A DNA stretch of 64,000 nucleotides, taken from the NCBI GenBank assembly GCA_965235095.1, contig OZ249405.1; one strand, given 5' to 3'. Source of the stretch: Fontibacterium abundans. Lineage in GTDB: Bacteria > Pseudomonadota > Alphaproteobacteria > Pelagibacterales > Pelagibacteraceae. Shown piece after piece: positions 1-9,007 of the stretch. Position numbers and translations under genes: made by a program. The notes beneath the pieces are model-generated. The model worked only from the letters and a program-made list of their open reading frames with translations, did not search any database and had not been told where the DNA came from. Positions within the stretch are counted from its first letter, which is position 1; the number at the start of each line of letters is the position of its first letter.

Positions 1-341
1 ACGCAACAGTTGTTTTGCAGGTTGATAAAAAAGATATCATTTGTGAAGGATCAGGAAATGGACCGGTGAATGCAATTGATAATGCAATTAGATCCAATGT
101 AAATAAAATTGGAAAATATAGTGAGTATTTAAAAGATTTAAGATTAGTAGATTATAAAGTTAGAATTTTAAATACTGGAACCAATGCTATTACCCGAGTA
201 TCAATTGAGAGCACAGATAATACAGGAGATGTCTGGTTTACCATTGGTGTTTCCCCAAATATAATTGAAGCTTCTTTTAGAGCATTAATAGATAGCATTG
301 ATTACAAACTATACAAAGATAATGCACCTGCAAATTTGTAA
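1..341 (+). CDS. cimA: Citramalate synthase / 2-isopropylmalate synthase-family protein, C-terminal part (cut by window start)
   Basis: The reading frame is open from base 3 and ends at 341, so only the last ~113 residues are present. They form the LeuA-type regulatory/dimer domain: a VDKKD..CEGSGNGPVNAIDNA segment, then LVDYKVRIL, a TRVSIES strand and an SPNIIEASFRALIDSI helix near the end. This arrangement is typical of the CimA branch, which condenses pyruvate with acetyl-CoA for isoleucine synthesis, more than of classical LeuA. The catalytic TIM barrel lies outside the window, so the substrate is not provable. The stop overlaps the next start (TAATG), suggesting translational coupling. 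Confidence 0.8.
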   Translation, partial: ATVVLQVDKKDIICEGSGNGPVNAIDNAIRSNVNKIGKYSEYLKDLRLVDYKVRILNTGTNAITRVSIESTDNTGDVWFTIGVSPNIIEASFRALIDSIDYKLYKDNAPANL

Positions 342-1078
342 TGTTATTTAAAAATATTCATTTTATTTTAGTTAGACCTCAACTTGGAGAAAATGTAGGA
401 GCTGCTGCAAGATCATTAAAAAATTTTAATTTTGAAAATTTACGATTAGTATCCCCACGAGATAGCTGGCCAAACAAAAGCGCAACATATACAGCAGTGG
501 ATGCTAAAGATATTGTCCATAAAGCAAAAGTATTCTCAAATAATAATCAGGCAGTTTCTGACTTAGATTATGTTTTTGCAACTACATCAAGAAGCAGATC
601 TGTTAACAAAAAAATTATAGATTTAAATGAAGCTGTAAAAATTATAAAAAAACAGAGTATTCTTCAAAAAAAAAGTGGGATTTTTTTTGGACCTGAAGCA
701 TCCGGATTAAGTAATGACGATTTAATTAATGCTAATTATTTAGTTAATATTCCAACAAGCAGTAAATTTAAGTCATTAAATTTATCACACGCAGTAACTC
801 TTTTTGCTTTTGAACTGTTTATTGCTTCAAAAAAATTTGAACCTATCGTTAAAAATTTATATAGAAGCGATGATGCAAAGAAGAAAGAAGTTAATGCTTT
901 TTTAGATTTTTTAATATCACATTTAGATAAGGTAGGTTTTTTGAAACCAGCGGAAAAAAAACAACAAATGATTAGAAGTGTTAAAAATATTTTTCATCGA
1001 AGTTCTCTTTCTACGCAGGAAATCAGAACTTTATCAGGAGTTATTAGTTCTTTAATTAAATATAAAGAGCGAGAGTAA
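341..1078 (+). CDS. trmJ: SpoU-family tRNA/rRNA 2'-O-methyltransferase, TrmJ type
   Basis: The 245-aa product carries the three SPOUT motifs in order: GENVGAAARS near residues 16-25, FFGPEASGLS near 115-124 and LNLSHAV near 146-152. These build the trefoil-knot SAM site of SpoU 2'-O-ribose methyltransferases. The length and the C-terminal helical extension fit TrmJ, which methylates position 32 of tRNA anticodon loops; target specificity is inferred from family resemblance. The ATG overlaps the upstream stop by one base. rpsD follows after 47 bases on the same strand. Confidence 0.85.
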   Translation: MLFKNIHFILVRPQLGENVGAAARSLKNFNFENLRLVSPRDSWPNKSATYTAVDAKDIVHKAKVFSNNNQAVSDLDYVFATTSRSRSVNKKIIDLNEAVKIIKKQSILQKKSGIFFGPEASGLSNDDLINANYLVNIPTSSKFKSLNLSHAVTLFAFELFIASKKFEPIVKNLYRSDDAKKKEVNAFLDFLISHLDKVGFLKPAEKKQQMIRSVKNIFHRSSLSTQEIRTLSGVISSLIKYKERE

Positions 1079-1125
1079 CATTGACTAAAAGAATGAGGGT
1101 TATTATAACAGAACACTTTTAAAAT

Positions 1126-1743
1126 ATGACAAAAAGAATAAATTCTACTCATAAAGTTGATAGACGACTTGGTGTAAACCTTTGGGGAAGACCAAAAAGT
1201 CCCTTTAACACAAGAGCATATCGTCCAGGTCAGCATGGACAAAGAAATAAGGGTAAGCCTTCAGATTACAATATTCAATTACAAGCTAAACAAAAATTAA
1301 AAAGTTATTACGGAAATATGAGCGAAAGACAGTTTAGAAATCTTTTTAGAAAAGCTTATAAGAAAAAAGGAGATACAGGTGAAAATTTAGTTGGTTTGTT
1401 AGAAAGAAGATTAGATGCAGTTATTTATAGAGCAAAATTTGCAATTACTGTTTTTGCCGCAAGACAAATTATAAATCATGGAAAAGTTAAAGTGAATGGA
1501 AGGAAAGTAAATATTTCTAGTTACTTAGTTTCTGAAAATGATGAAATAGAAATTAAAGATTCATTCAAGCAATCAATTCCAATTATTGGAGCAACACAAA
1601 GTAAAGAAAGAGAAGTTCCTGAATATATTGTTGCTGATCATAAAAAAATGACAGCAAAATTTAATAAAGTTCCAAAGTATGATCAGATCCCATATCCTGT
1701 GCAAATGGAACCTAAATTAGTTGTTGAATATTATTCTAGATAA
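1126..1743 (+). CDS. rpsD: 30S ribosomal protein S4
   Basis: The 205-aa protein has the usual S4 length. It starts with a basic N-terminal region (MTKRINSTHKVDRRLG) and carries the S4 RNA-binding domain (LLERRLDAVIYRAKFA... ARQIINHGKVKVNGRKVNI) at about residues 90-150. S4 nucleates 16S rRNA assembly of the 30S body. It stands alone here rather than next to rpsK/rpoA. The gene ends 3 bases from the convergent grxD stop, leaving no room for an intergenic terminator. Confidence 0.97.
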   Translation: MTKRINSTHKVDRRLGVNLWGRPKSPFNTRAYRPGQHGQRNKGKPSDYNIQLQAKQKLKSYYGNMSERQFRNLFRKAYKKKGDTGENLVGLLERRLDAVIYRAKFAITVFAARQIINHGKVKVNGRKVNISSYLVSENDEIEIKDSFKQSIPIIGATQSKEREVPEYIVADHKKMTAKFNKVPKYDQIPYPVQMEPKLVVEYYSR

Positions 1744-1746
1744 TTT

Positions 1747-2052
1747 TTATTTAAGAATTTTTTGTAATTCGCCTTTTTCGTACATTTCTTTAGCAATATC
1801 GCAGCCACCAATAAATTCTCCTTTAACATAAAGTTGAGGAACAGTCGGCCAATTACTAAAATCTTTAATTCCTTGTCTTATCTCAGGGTCAGCCAAAACA
1901 TTAACCCCAATAAATTTTACTTTTAGTTCTTTTAAAATATTACCAACCGTCATTGAAAATCCACATTGAGGCATTTCAGGAGTGCCTTTCATAAATAAAA
2001 CCACATCGTTTTTACTTATGATATCTTTTATTTTTTCATTAATATTCGTCAT
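1747..2052 (-). CDS. grxD: Monothiol glutaredoxin, Grx4/GrxD type
   Basis: The 101-aa protein has the CGFS active site (PQCGFS, Cys30), the WPTVPQLY cis-proline segment and the GGCDI glutathione-binding motif that define monothiol glutaredoxins of the Grx4 class. These bind a glutathione-ligated [2Fe-2S] cluster and pass it on, commonly together with BolA proteins. The bolA-like gene lies directly upstream with a one-base gap, which fits that partnership. It is the last gene of the sfsA-map-pur operon. Confidence 0.95.
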   Translation of the reverse strand: MTNINEKIKDIISKNDVVLFMKGTPEMPQCGFSMTVGNILKELKVKFIGVNVLADPEIRQGIKDFSNWPTVPQLYVKGEFIGGCDIAKEMYEKGELQKILK

Positions 2053-2053
2053 A

Positions 2054-2284
2054 TTATTTTTCTTCCGTTGTTAGTGCTAACGCGTGCAATTCATTTCCCA
2101 TTTTTCCTTTAAGAGAAGCATATACCATTTGATGCTGCTGAACTCTAGTCTTGCCTTTAAATTTTGAGGATTTAATTTTAGCAGCATAATGATTATCGTC
2201 ACCAGCTAGATCATTTATTTCAATATCTGCATCTGGAAATCCTTCTTTTAATAATTTATGAATTTCCTCTTGTTTAATAGCCAT
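2054..2284 (-). CDS. bolA: BolA family protein
   Basis: This 76-aa protein has the BolA/IbaG fold signature: a negatively charged N-terminal helix (EEIHKLLKEGFPDADIEI), a central NHYAAKI strand with a conserved His, and a VQQHQMVYASLKG helix followed by ELHALAL. BolA proteins dimerise with CGFS glutaredoxins around an Fe-S cluster, and the glutaredoxin gene follows after one base. Which BolA subclass (BolA or IbaG) cannot be settled by eye. It begins 2 bases after purL. Confidence 0.92.
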   Translation of the reverse strand: MAIKQEEIHKLLKEGFPDADIEINDLAGDDNHYAAKIKSSKFKGKTRVQQHQMVYASLKGKMGNELHALALTTEEK

Positions 2285-2286
2285 AG

Positions 2287-4479
2287 TTAATTTTTGTTAT
2301 AATTTTTAAACCAACTTTCATTTTTTGTCTTTAATTCTTTAACGCTGACTTTTAAATCATTTTCTACTTCAAATATCTCACTTTGAGTTTTACCAATAAT
2401 ATCTATTTTAACATTTTTTGTGTTTGCAATTTTTTTTATTTTTTCTAAATTTTTCTTACTAATTTCAATTAAATATCTAGCCTGATCTTCTGAAAATAAA
2501 TATTTAATTTTATCAATATTGGATCCAGAAACTTTAATTTTTGCACCGATATTAGATGCCATGCACATTTCAGCCAATGTAACTATTATCCCACCGTGAG
2601 AAATATCATGAACTGCATTCACTAATTTACCTTTGATTAGGTCGCTAATAAAAAGACCATTTTTCTTTTCTTCTTTTAAATTAATTTGAGGAGGAGGGCC
2701 TTCTTTATCACCTATAACATCATAAATTAAAGCACTTTGACTTAAATGACCTGATGTTTCTCCAATAACAGCAATAATATTTTCTGTATTTTTAAAATTA
2801 AATGTCATCATGTTGTTAATATTTTTTAAAAGACCAACTCCGCCAATAGTTGGGGTTGGATAAATAGCAACTCCATTTGTTTCGTTATACAAAGATACAT
2901 TTCCAGAGATCACAGGATAATTTAGTACTACGCATGCTTCTTTCATGCCATTAATACTATCCACAAACTGGCCCATGATTTCTTTTTTTTCAGGATTTCC
3001 AAAATTCAAACAATTAGTAATAGCAATTGGTTGAGCTCCAACTGAAATTAAATTTCTCCAAGTTTCGCATACAGCTTGCATAGCTCCAGACTTAGGATGA
3101 GCTTTACAATATCTAGGCACACAATCTACCGTAGCAGCGATACCTTTATTTTTTCCATGATATCGAACAACTGCAGAGTCTCCACCTGGTTTTTGAATTG
3201 TATCTGTCATTACCATATGGTCGTACTGTTCCCATACCCATGATTTATTTGAATAATTATGATGCGATAAAATTTTAATTAAGGAATTTTTAATATCTAA
3301 TTTTTCAATATCGGAATCGTGATTAACTATTTTTGGGTAACCATAAGTTATAAAATCTCTTTTATATTTAGGCGCATTATCACCCAATGAATGAATTGGA
3401 ATACTACATACATTCTTTTTGTTAAATTCTAGTTCAAGTTTTTTTGAATTTGTTAATTCTCCTATAATCGCAAAATCTAATCCCCATTTTTCAAATATTT
3501 TTCTAGCTTCTTTTTCTTTCCCTTTTTTTAAAACTATTAACATTCGCTCCTGACTTTCAGAGAGCATAATTTCATAAGGAGTCATATTATTCTCTCTACA
3601 AGGAATTAAATTTAAATTTATTTTGATTCCAAGGTCACCTTTTGATGCCATTTCTATAGACGAAGAAGTAAGACCAGCAGCACCCATATCTTGAATTGAA
3701 ACTATAGATTTTTTTTGCATTAACTCTAAGCATGCTTCTAACAATAATTTTTCAGTAAAAGGATCACCAACTTGTACGGTTGGTTTTTTAGATTCAGAAT
3801 CTTCATCAAATTCAGCTGATGCCATTGTTGCTCCATGGATACCATCTCTACCCGTTTTAGAACCAACATAAACAACAGGATTCCCAACACCGCTTGCTAT
3901 TGAATAAAAAACTTTATTTTTTTTAGCAACACCAATGTTCATTGCGTTGACTAAAATATTTCCATTATAACATTCATCGAATTCAGTCTCACCACCAACA
4001 GTTGGAACGCCTATACAATTTCCATATCCACCAATTCCAGAAACAACACCATTTAATAAATATTTTGTTTTATCATGATTAGGTGAGCCAAATCTTATAG
4101 AATTTAAATTAGCAACGGGTCGTGCGCCCATTGTAAAAACATCTCTTAATATTCCACCAACACCGGTTGCAGCTCCTTGATAGGGCTCTATATAAGAGGG
4201 GTGGTTGTGGCTTTCAATTTTAAAAATAACAACATCTCCATCACCAAAATCAACAACTCCAGCATTTTCACCTGGCCCTTGAATTACATATTTATTTTTT
4301 GTGGGTAAAGTCTGAAGCCAAATTCTTGATGATTTATAAGAACAGTGTTCATTCCACATTGCTGAAAAAATTCCAAGCTCTACTAAATTTGGATTTCTTC
4401 CCATTAATTTAATAATTTTATTATACTCTTCAGCTGTAAGACCGTGTTTTATTGCAAGTTCTTGATTAACTTTTTGCAT
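2287..4479 (-). CDS. purL: Phosphoribosylformylglycinamidine synthase subunit II
   Basis: This 730-aa protein is the small-type PurL. It shows the FGAM synthetase signatures: FKIESHNHPSYIEPYQGAATGVGG with the conserved His pair, RDVFTMGARPVA, VSIQDMGAAGLTSSS near the middle, and SVQ-like second-half repeats (KPGGDSAVVR, VHDISHGG). It converts FGAR and glutamine-derived ammonia to FGAM with ATP in purine synthesis. The companion subunits purQ and purS lie immediately upstream with gaps of 2 bases or overlaps, consistent with the three-subunit enzyme. Confidence 0.98.
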   Translation of the reverse strand: MQKVNQELAIKHGLTAEEYNKIIKLMGRNPNLVELGIFSAMWNEHCSYKSSRIWLQTLPTKNKYVIQGPGENAGVVDFGDGDVVIFKIESHNHPSYIEPYQGAATGVGGILRDVFTMGARPVANLNSIRFGSPNHDKTKYLLNGVVSGIGGYGNCIGVPTVGGETEFDECYNGNILVNAMNIGVAKKNKVFYSIASGVGNPVVYVGSKTGRDGIHGATMASAEFDEDSESKKPTVQVGDPFTEKLLLEACLELMQKKSIVSIQDMGAAGLTSSSIEMASKGDLGIKINLNLIPCRENNMTPYEIMLSESQERMLIVLKKGKEKEARKIFEKWGLDFAIIGELTNSKKLELEFNKKNVCSIPIHSLGDNAPKYKRDFITYGYPKIVNHDSDIEKLDIKNSLIKILSHHNYSNKSWVWEQYDHMVMTDTIQKPGGDSAVVRYHGKNKGIAATVDCVPRYCKAHPKSGAMQAVCETWRNLISVGAQPIAITNCLNFGNPEKKEIMGQFVDSINGMKEACVVLNYPVISGNVSLYNETNGVAIYPTPTIGGVGLLKNINNMMTFNFKNTENIIAVIGETSGHLSQSALIYDVIGDKEGPPPQINLKEEKKNGLFISDLIKGKLVNAVHDISHGGIIVTLAEMCMASNIGAKIKVSGSNIDKIKYLFSEDQARYLIEISKKNLEKIKKIANTKNVKIDIIGKTQSEIFEVENDLKVSVKELKTKNESWFKNYNKN

Positions 4480-4481
4480 AA

Positions 4482-5156
4482 TTATTTTAAAGATTTGAAA
4501 ATTAGCGACCCATCCATTCCACCCAAAAGTTCATCTGATGCTCTTTCAGGATGGGGCATAAGACCAAATACATTTCCTTTTTTATTTATAATTCCTGCAA
4601 TATTTTTAATTGAACCATTGGGGTTAGATTGTTCATTAATATTTCCAGCAGCATCACAATACTGAAGTACAATTTGATTATTATCTTCCAGTTCATGAAT
4701 TAGATCTTTGCTTGCAAAATAATTGCCTTCATTATGAGCTATTGGAATTTCAAGAACAGAATTTCTGTTGGTTTTAGATGTAAAATTTGTTTTATTATTG
4801 TTTACTTTTACAGTTATATTTTTGCATATAAATTTAAGATTAATATTTCTTATTAAAACGCCAGGCAAAAGTTGAGATTCAACGAGAACTTGGAAACCAT
4901 TGCAAATACCCATTACTAACCCACCTTTTTTTGAGTGAGCGGTAACTTCTTTCATAATTCTTGATTTAGAAGCAATACTTCCGCATCTTAAATAGTCTCC
5001 ATATGAAAATCCTCCTGGAAGAACAACAAGATCTGTTTTTGGAAGCTTGGCATCTGCATGCCATACCATTGAGGTTTTTATACCAAATTTTTCAAGGGAA
5101 ATTTTAACATCGCGATCACAATTAGAGCCAGGAAAAACAATGACACTGGCCTTCAT
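4482..5156 (-). CDS. purQ: Phosphoribosylformylglycinamidine synthase subunit I (glutaminase)
   Basis: A class-I glutamine amidotransferase of 224 aa. The nucleophile is Cys85 in GICNGFQ and the His-Glu pair is in LMPHPER (His202, Glu204). An N-terminal VIVFPGSNCDRD and a GGFSYGDYLR loop are typical of PurQ. It releases ammonia from glutamine for PurL. The ATG overlaps the purS stop by 4 bases (ATGA), so the two are probably translationally coupled. Confidence 0.98.
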   Translation of the reverse strand: MKASVIVFPGSNCDRDVKISLEKFGIKTSMVWHADAKLPKTDLVVLPGGFSYGDYLRCGSIASKSRIMKEVTAHSKKGGLVMGICNGFQVLVESQLLPGVLIRNINLKFICKNITVKVNNNKTNFTSKTNRNSVLEIPIAHNEGNYFASKDLIHELEDNNQIVLQYCDAAGNINEQSNPNGSIKNIAGIINKKGNVFGLMPHPERASDELLGGMDGSLIFKSLK

Positions 5157-5398
5157 TCTTTAATGACTTTTACTGAATAGTCCTCAATCGTCAGATTTGC
5201 TAAAAGTTTTTCACACATATCTTTAGCTTTGGAAAGAGCAACCTTTTCATCTTTTTCATTTACAATTATTTCAAATGTTTTTCCCTGTCTTAAACTTTCA
5301 ATATTTTTAAAACCCATATTAGACAATGAGCTTTTAATTGCTGAACCCTGAGGATCCAAAACATCCTTTTTTAATGTAACAATGACTTGTAACTTCAA
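5153..5398 (-). CDS. purS: Phosphoribosylformylglycinamidine synthase subunit PurS
   Basis: The 81-aa PurS starts with a VIVTLKKDVLDPQGSAI strand-turn, followed by GFKNIESLRQGK, both diagnostic of the family. PurS bridges PurL and PurQ in the small-type FGAM synthase. It sits 4 bases downstream of purC and overlaps purQ by 4 bases, an order (purC-S-Q-L) common in alphaproteobacteria. Confidence 0.96.
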   Translation of the reverse strand: MKLQVIVTLKKDVLDPQGSAIKSSLSNMGFKNIESLRQGKTFEIIVNEKDEKVALSKAKDMCEKLLANLTIEDYSVKVIKE

Positions 5399-5402
5399 GT
5401 TT

Positions 5403-6191
5403 TTATTTTTTTTTTAACGCGGTTAAATTTTTTGATAAACCAGTTTTAATTTCTTTAATATTTGAACCTTCTGGCATGATTCCAAGTCTACGAGCAACCT
5501 CTTGATATGCCTCTATTAATCCACCAAGATCTCTTCTGAATCTGTCTTTGTCTAATTTTCTTTCATCTTTAACATCCCACAATCTACATGTGTCAGGACT
5601 AATTTCATCAGCCAAAAAAACTTCAACTTCATCACCATTCCATTGACGTCCAAATTCTAATTTAAAATCAACAAGTTTAATTCCAATTCCTCTGAATAAT
5701 CCAACTAAAAAATCATTAATTCTTAAAGCCTGTTCAGAGATATGTATTAATTCACTTTGTGTTGCCCAGTTCAAAGCAAGAATATGCTCTTCATTAACCA
5801 ATGGATCGCCAAGCTCATCATTTTTATAATAAAATTCTAAAATAGGTTTACTAAGATCTGTTCCTTCGGTAATTCCAAGTCTAGTTGAAAAAGTTCCAGC
5901 AGCGATATTTCTAACTACTACTTCAATTGGAATAATTTCTAAGGATTTTATAAGCTGTTCACGCATATTCAATCTTTTTATAAAATGCGTTTTAATTCCT
6001 ATTTGGTTTAACTGTGATAATAAAAATTCAGAGATTCTGTTGTTTAAAACACCCTTGCCATCGATAATTGCTTTTTTTTTATTATTAAAGGCTGTTGCGT
6101 CATCTTTGAAATATTGAATTAAAGTTCCTTTTTCAGGACCCTCGTACAATATTTTAGCTTTACCTTCGTATATTTGTTTTCCTTTAGCCAT
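5403..6191 (-). CDS. purC: SAICAR synthase (phosphoribosylaminoimidazole-succinocarboxamide synthase)
   Basis: The 262-aa protein has IYEGKAKILYEG at the N-terminus, the IEVVVRNIAAGT signature at 89-100, and the LADEISPDTCRLWD signature around 193-206. It condenses CAIR with aspartate using ATP. The reading frame begins inside the purB stop (one-base overlap, TAATG). The length is slightly above the usual ~240 aa because of a short basic C-terminal tail. Confidence 0.97.
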   Translation of the reverse strand: MAKGKQIYEGKAKILYEGPEKGTLIQYFKDDATAFNNKKKAIIDGKGVLNNRISEFLLSQLNQIGIKTHFIKRLNMREQLIKSLEIIPIEVVVRNIAAGTFSTRLGITEGTDLSKPILEFYYKNDELGDPLVNEEHILALNWATQSELIHISEQALRINDFLVGLFRGIGIKLVDFKLEFGRQWNGDEVEVFLADEISPDTCRLWDVKDERKLDKDRFRRDLGGLIEAYQEVARRLGIMPEGSNIKEIKTGLSKNLTALKKK

Positions 6192-7486
6192 TAGCTTTTA
6201 AATACTCTTCCGTAGATAGTATTAATGTATCTTAAATGAGAATTCATGTTGAATAGTTTTTTAAGATCGTCTGTGGATAATTTGGATTTAATTTGTTTGT
6301 CGTTGTTTAAATTATCAAAAAAACTTTCATTTGCAGACCATGTTTTCATAGCATTTTTTTGAACAACTTTATAAGCAAGTTCTCTCGTCATTCCTTTTTG
6401 AGTTAATTTTAACAGAACATTTTGAGAAAAAATTAGACCATTAAATTTTTCTAAATTTTTTTGCATATTTTTTGGATAAACAACTAAATTTTTAATCACG
6501 TTAGCAAGTCTTGTTAAAACAAAATCTAATGTAACAGTTGCATCTGGTCCGATATTTCTCTCAACGCTTGAATGACTAATATCTCTCTCGTGCCACAAAA
6601 TGACATTTTCTAAAGCTGGGTATGCATAACTTCTAATTAATCTCGCAAGTCCTGTAATGTTTTCAGACAAAACTGGGTTTCTTTTATGAGGCATTGCTGA
6701 AGAGCCTTTTTGTCCGGCTGAAAAATATTCTTCAACTTCTAAAACTTCAGTTCTTTGTAGGTGTCTTATTTCAGTAGCTAGTCTTTCAGCAGAAGAAGCT
6801 ATTATTGCCAGTACACTAAAGAAATAAGCGTGACGATCTCTTGGAATTACTTGTGTTGAAATTGGCTCTACTTTGAATTTTAATTTTTTTGCAACATACT
6901 GTTCAATTCCTGGATTGATATGAGCAAAAGTTCCAACAGCTCCAGAGATTGCGCAAGTTGATATTTCATTGATTGCTTGCTCCATTCTTTTTTTGTTTCT
7001 TTTAAATTCTGCATAATAAGTAAGAAGTTTTAATCCAAATGTTATGGGCTCAGCGTGAATTCCATGACTTCTACCTACGCAAACTGTTTTTTTATATTTA
7101 ATAGATTTTATTTTTAAAATTTTTAAAAGATCTTCTAAGTCTTTTAAAATAATTTTTCCTGATTGATAAAGTTGAATATTAAAACAGGTATCTAACACGT
7201 CGGAAGACGTCATTCCTTGATGTAAGAATTTTGCTTTTTGACCAACCTTTTCTGTTATCGAAGTAAGAAAAGCAATGACATCATGTTTTACTTTTTTTTC
7301 AATTTGATCAATTCTATCAGGATTAATTTTGGCTTTTTTTCTTATTTCTTTAGCAATGCCTTTTGGAATAATTTTAAATTTTTCCATTGCTTCTGCTGCG
7401 TAGATTTCAATATCTAGCCAGATTTTATATTTATTTTCAGGTTGCCAAATTTTTGCGATTTTTTCGCGTGAATATCTTGAGATCAT
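6191..7486 (-). CDS. purB: Adenylosuccinate lyase
   Basis: A 431-aa fumarase/aspartase-superfamily lyase. The conserved blocks are MTSSDVLDT (92-100), GRSHGIHAEP with the catalytic His141, and the signature loop GSSAMPHKRNP (261-271) with the catalytic serine. It removes fumarate from SAICAR and from adenylosuccinate, thus acting twice in purine synthesis. It is placed next to purC, whose product it uses. It follows map after 33 bases. Confidence 0.97.
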   Translation of the reverse strand: MISRYSREKIAKIWQPENKYKIWLDIEIYAAEAMEKFKIIPKGIAKEIRKKAKINPDRIDQIEKKVKHDVIAFLTSITEKVGQKAKFLHQGMTSSDVLDTCFNIQLYQSGKIILKDLEDLLKILKIKSIKYKKTVCVGRSHGIHAEPITFGLKLLTYYAEFKRNKKRMEQAINEISTCAISGAVGTFAHINPGIEQYVAKKLKFKVEPISTQVIPRDRHAYFFSVLAIIASSAERLATEIRHLQRTEVLEVEEYFSAGQKGSSAMPHKRNPVLSENITGLARLIRSYAYPALENVILWHERDISHSSVERNIGPDATVTLDFVLTRLANVIKNLVVYPKNMQKNLEKFNGLIFSQNVLLKLTQKGMTRELAYKVVQKNAMKTWSANESFFDNLNNDKQIKSKLSTDDLKKLFNMNSHLRYINTIYGRVFKS

Positions 7487-7519
7487 TTAGATACGTTATA
7501 ATTCATTAACACTATTTTA

Positions 7520-8290
7520 TTATAAAGTAAAAATTTCGTATCCATTATCAATTATACCAACTGTATGTTCAAATTGTGCTGATAAGGATTTATCTTTTGT
7601 AACTGCAGTCCAACCATCTTGTAATACTTTAGTATGATATTCTCCTAGATTAATCATTGGCTCAATTGTAAAAACCATGCCTTTTTTTAACTTCATTCCT
7701 TCGCTTTTTTTTCCATAATGTAAAATATTAGGCTCTTCATGAAATGTTTTGCCAATTCCATGCCCACAAAAATCTCGAACAACGGAACAACCATGTGATT
7801 CAGCATAAGATTGAATCGCAAATCCAATATCGCCTAAAGTAATTCCTGGTTTTAAAATTTTAATACCTTCCATCATACTTTCGTAAGTGACCTTAAGAAG
7901 TTTTTCTGCTTTCACAGAGATACTACCAACAGAAAATGTTTTGCTAGTATCACCATAGTAGCCATCTAATATTGAAGTGATATCAACATTAACAATATCC
8001 CCTTCATTTAAAACTTTATCCCCTGGAATACCGTGGCAAACCACATGATTAATAGAGGTGCAGATTGATTTTGTATAACCTCTGTAGAATAATGGAGCGG
8101 AAAATGCCCCATGATCATTTAGATATTTATTTGCAGCTTGATCAATAAAATCTGTTTTAACACCTGGCTTAATAAGTTTTTCTATATATTCCAAAGTTCT
8201 TGCCGCAAGCTCACCAGATTTTCTTAAACCATTAAAATCGACTTCATTATATATTTTAACAGAAGAAAATTCCTCTTTTTCTACTTTCAT
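7520..8290 (-). CDS. map: Methionine aminopeptidase type I
   Basis: A 256-aa pita-bread (M24) peptidase with all five metal ligands visible: Asp103 (VNVDIT), Asp114 (YYGDTSKTF), His177 (GHGIG), Glu210 (FTIEP) and Glu241 (QFEHTV), plus His86 in the VCHGIPG substrate loop. It removes the initiator methionine. Its start overlaps the sfsA stop by one base (TAATG). Its intact ligand set is a useful contrast to the M24 protein at 14872-16035. Confidence 0.97.
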   Translation of the reverse strand: MKVEKEEFSSVKIYNEVDFNGLRKSGELAARTLEYIEKLIKPGVKTDFIDQAANKYLNDHGAFSAPLFYRGYTKSICTSINHVVCHGIPGDKVLNEGDIVNVDITSILDGYYGDTSKTFSVGSISVKAEKLLKVTYESMMEGIKILKPGITLGDIGFAIQSYAESHGCSVVRDFCGHGIGKTFHEEPNILHYGKKSEGMKLKKGMVFTIEPMINLGEYHTKVLQDGWTAVTKDKSLSAQFEHTVGIIDNGYEIFTL

Positions 8291-8985
8291 TAATATTTAA
8301 TTTCTATTTTTTTGTTAAGAATTATTTCTTTATCAGTTACTTTACTTGAATAGCATAAAAATTTAACGCCTTTTTTTTTAGCTTTTATAAAATTTTCATA
8401 GTATTTTTTATCAATATCTTTTGATATTTTAAAAAAATTGCAATCTTCCCTTTGTATTAGAAATATCAAATAAGACTGATATTTTTTTTCTTTAGCGTTA
8501 ATAAGCTCTAATAAATGCTTTTGTCCTCTAGTAGTTGGAGCATCAGGAAATTCTGCGTAATCTATTTCTCTTTTTAAAGTAACGTTTTTAACTTCTACAA
8601 AAGCTTGCTCGTTTTTATTAGAAATTAAAAAATCAAATCGAGTGTTATCATTGAATTTTACTTCTCTTTTAACTTGATCAAATTTTTCAAGTTCTTTTAT
8701 TTTTTTATTAATCAACGCTTCTTCTACGATCCTGTTTGTTAAGTGAGTATTAACACCAACTTTCTCTTTATTGTGCTCTAAGATTTCTAAAGTATATTTT
8801 AATTTTCTTTCTGTATTTTTTGATTCAGAAATCCATGCATATTCACCTTCATTAAGAAGTCCCATCATTGATCCGGAATTTGGGCAGTGTGCTGTGAGAA
8901 TTTCATCATTTAACATCACATCTACAAAGAATCTTTTGTATCTTTTTATGAATTTTGTTTTAATTAGATGAGTGTCAAATTTCAT
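8290..8985 (-). CDS. sfsA: SfsA family protein (sugar fermentation stimulation protein)
   Basis: The product has FVDVMLNDEILTAHCPNSGSM near the N-terminus, which is the SfsA signature with an OB-fold, and a nuclease-like C-terminal half (FDFLISNKNEQAFVEVKNVTL) whose D..EVK pattern is seen in PD-(D/E)XK folds. The cellular role of SfsA is not settled. I chose the ATG at 8985 (231 aa, MKFDTHLI) rather than the in-frame start at 9003, because it matches the usual family start and leaves 22 bases to the divergent gene. Confidence 0.9.
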   Translation of the reverse strand: MKFDTHLIKTKFIKRYKRFFVDVMLNDEILTAHCPNSGSMMGLLNEGEYAWISESKNTERKLKYTLEILEHNKEKVGVNTHLTNRIVEEALINKKIKELEKFDQVKREVKFNDNTRFDFLISNKNEQAFVEVKNVTLKREIDYAEFPDAPTTRGQKHLLELINAKEKKYQSYLIFLIQREDCNFFKISKDIDKKYYENFIKAKKKGVKFLCYSSKVTDKEIILNKKIEIKY

Positions 8986-9007
8986 TAAAAGTATTAATAT
9001 CATTTAG

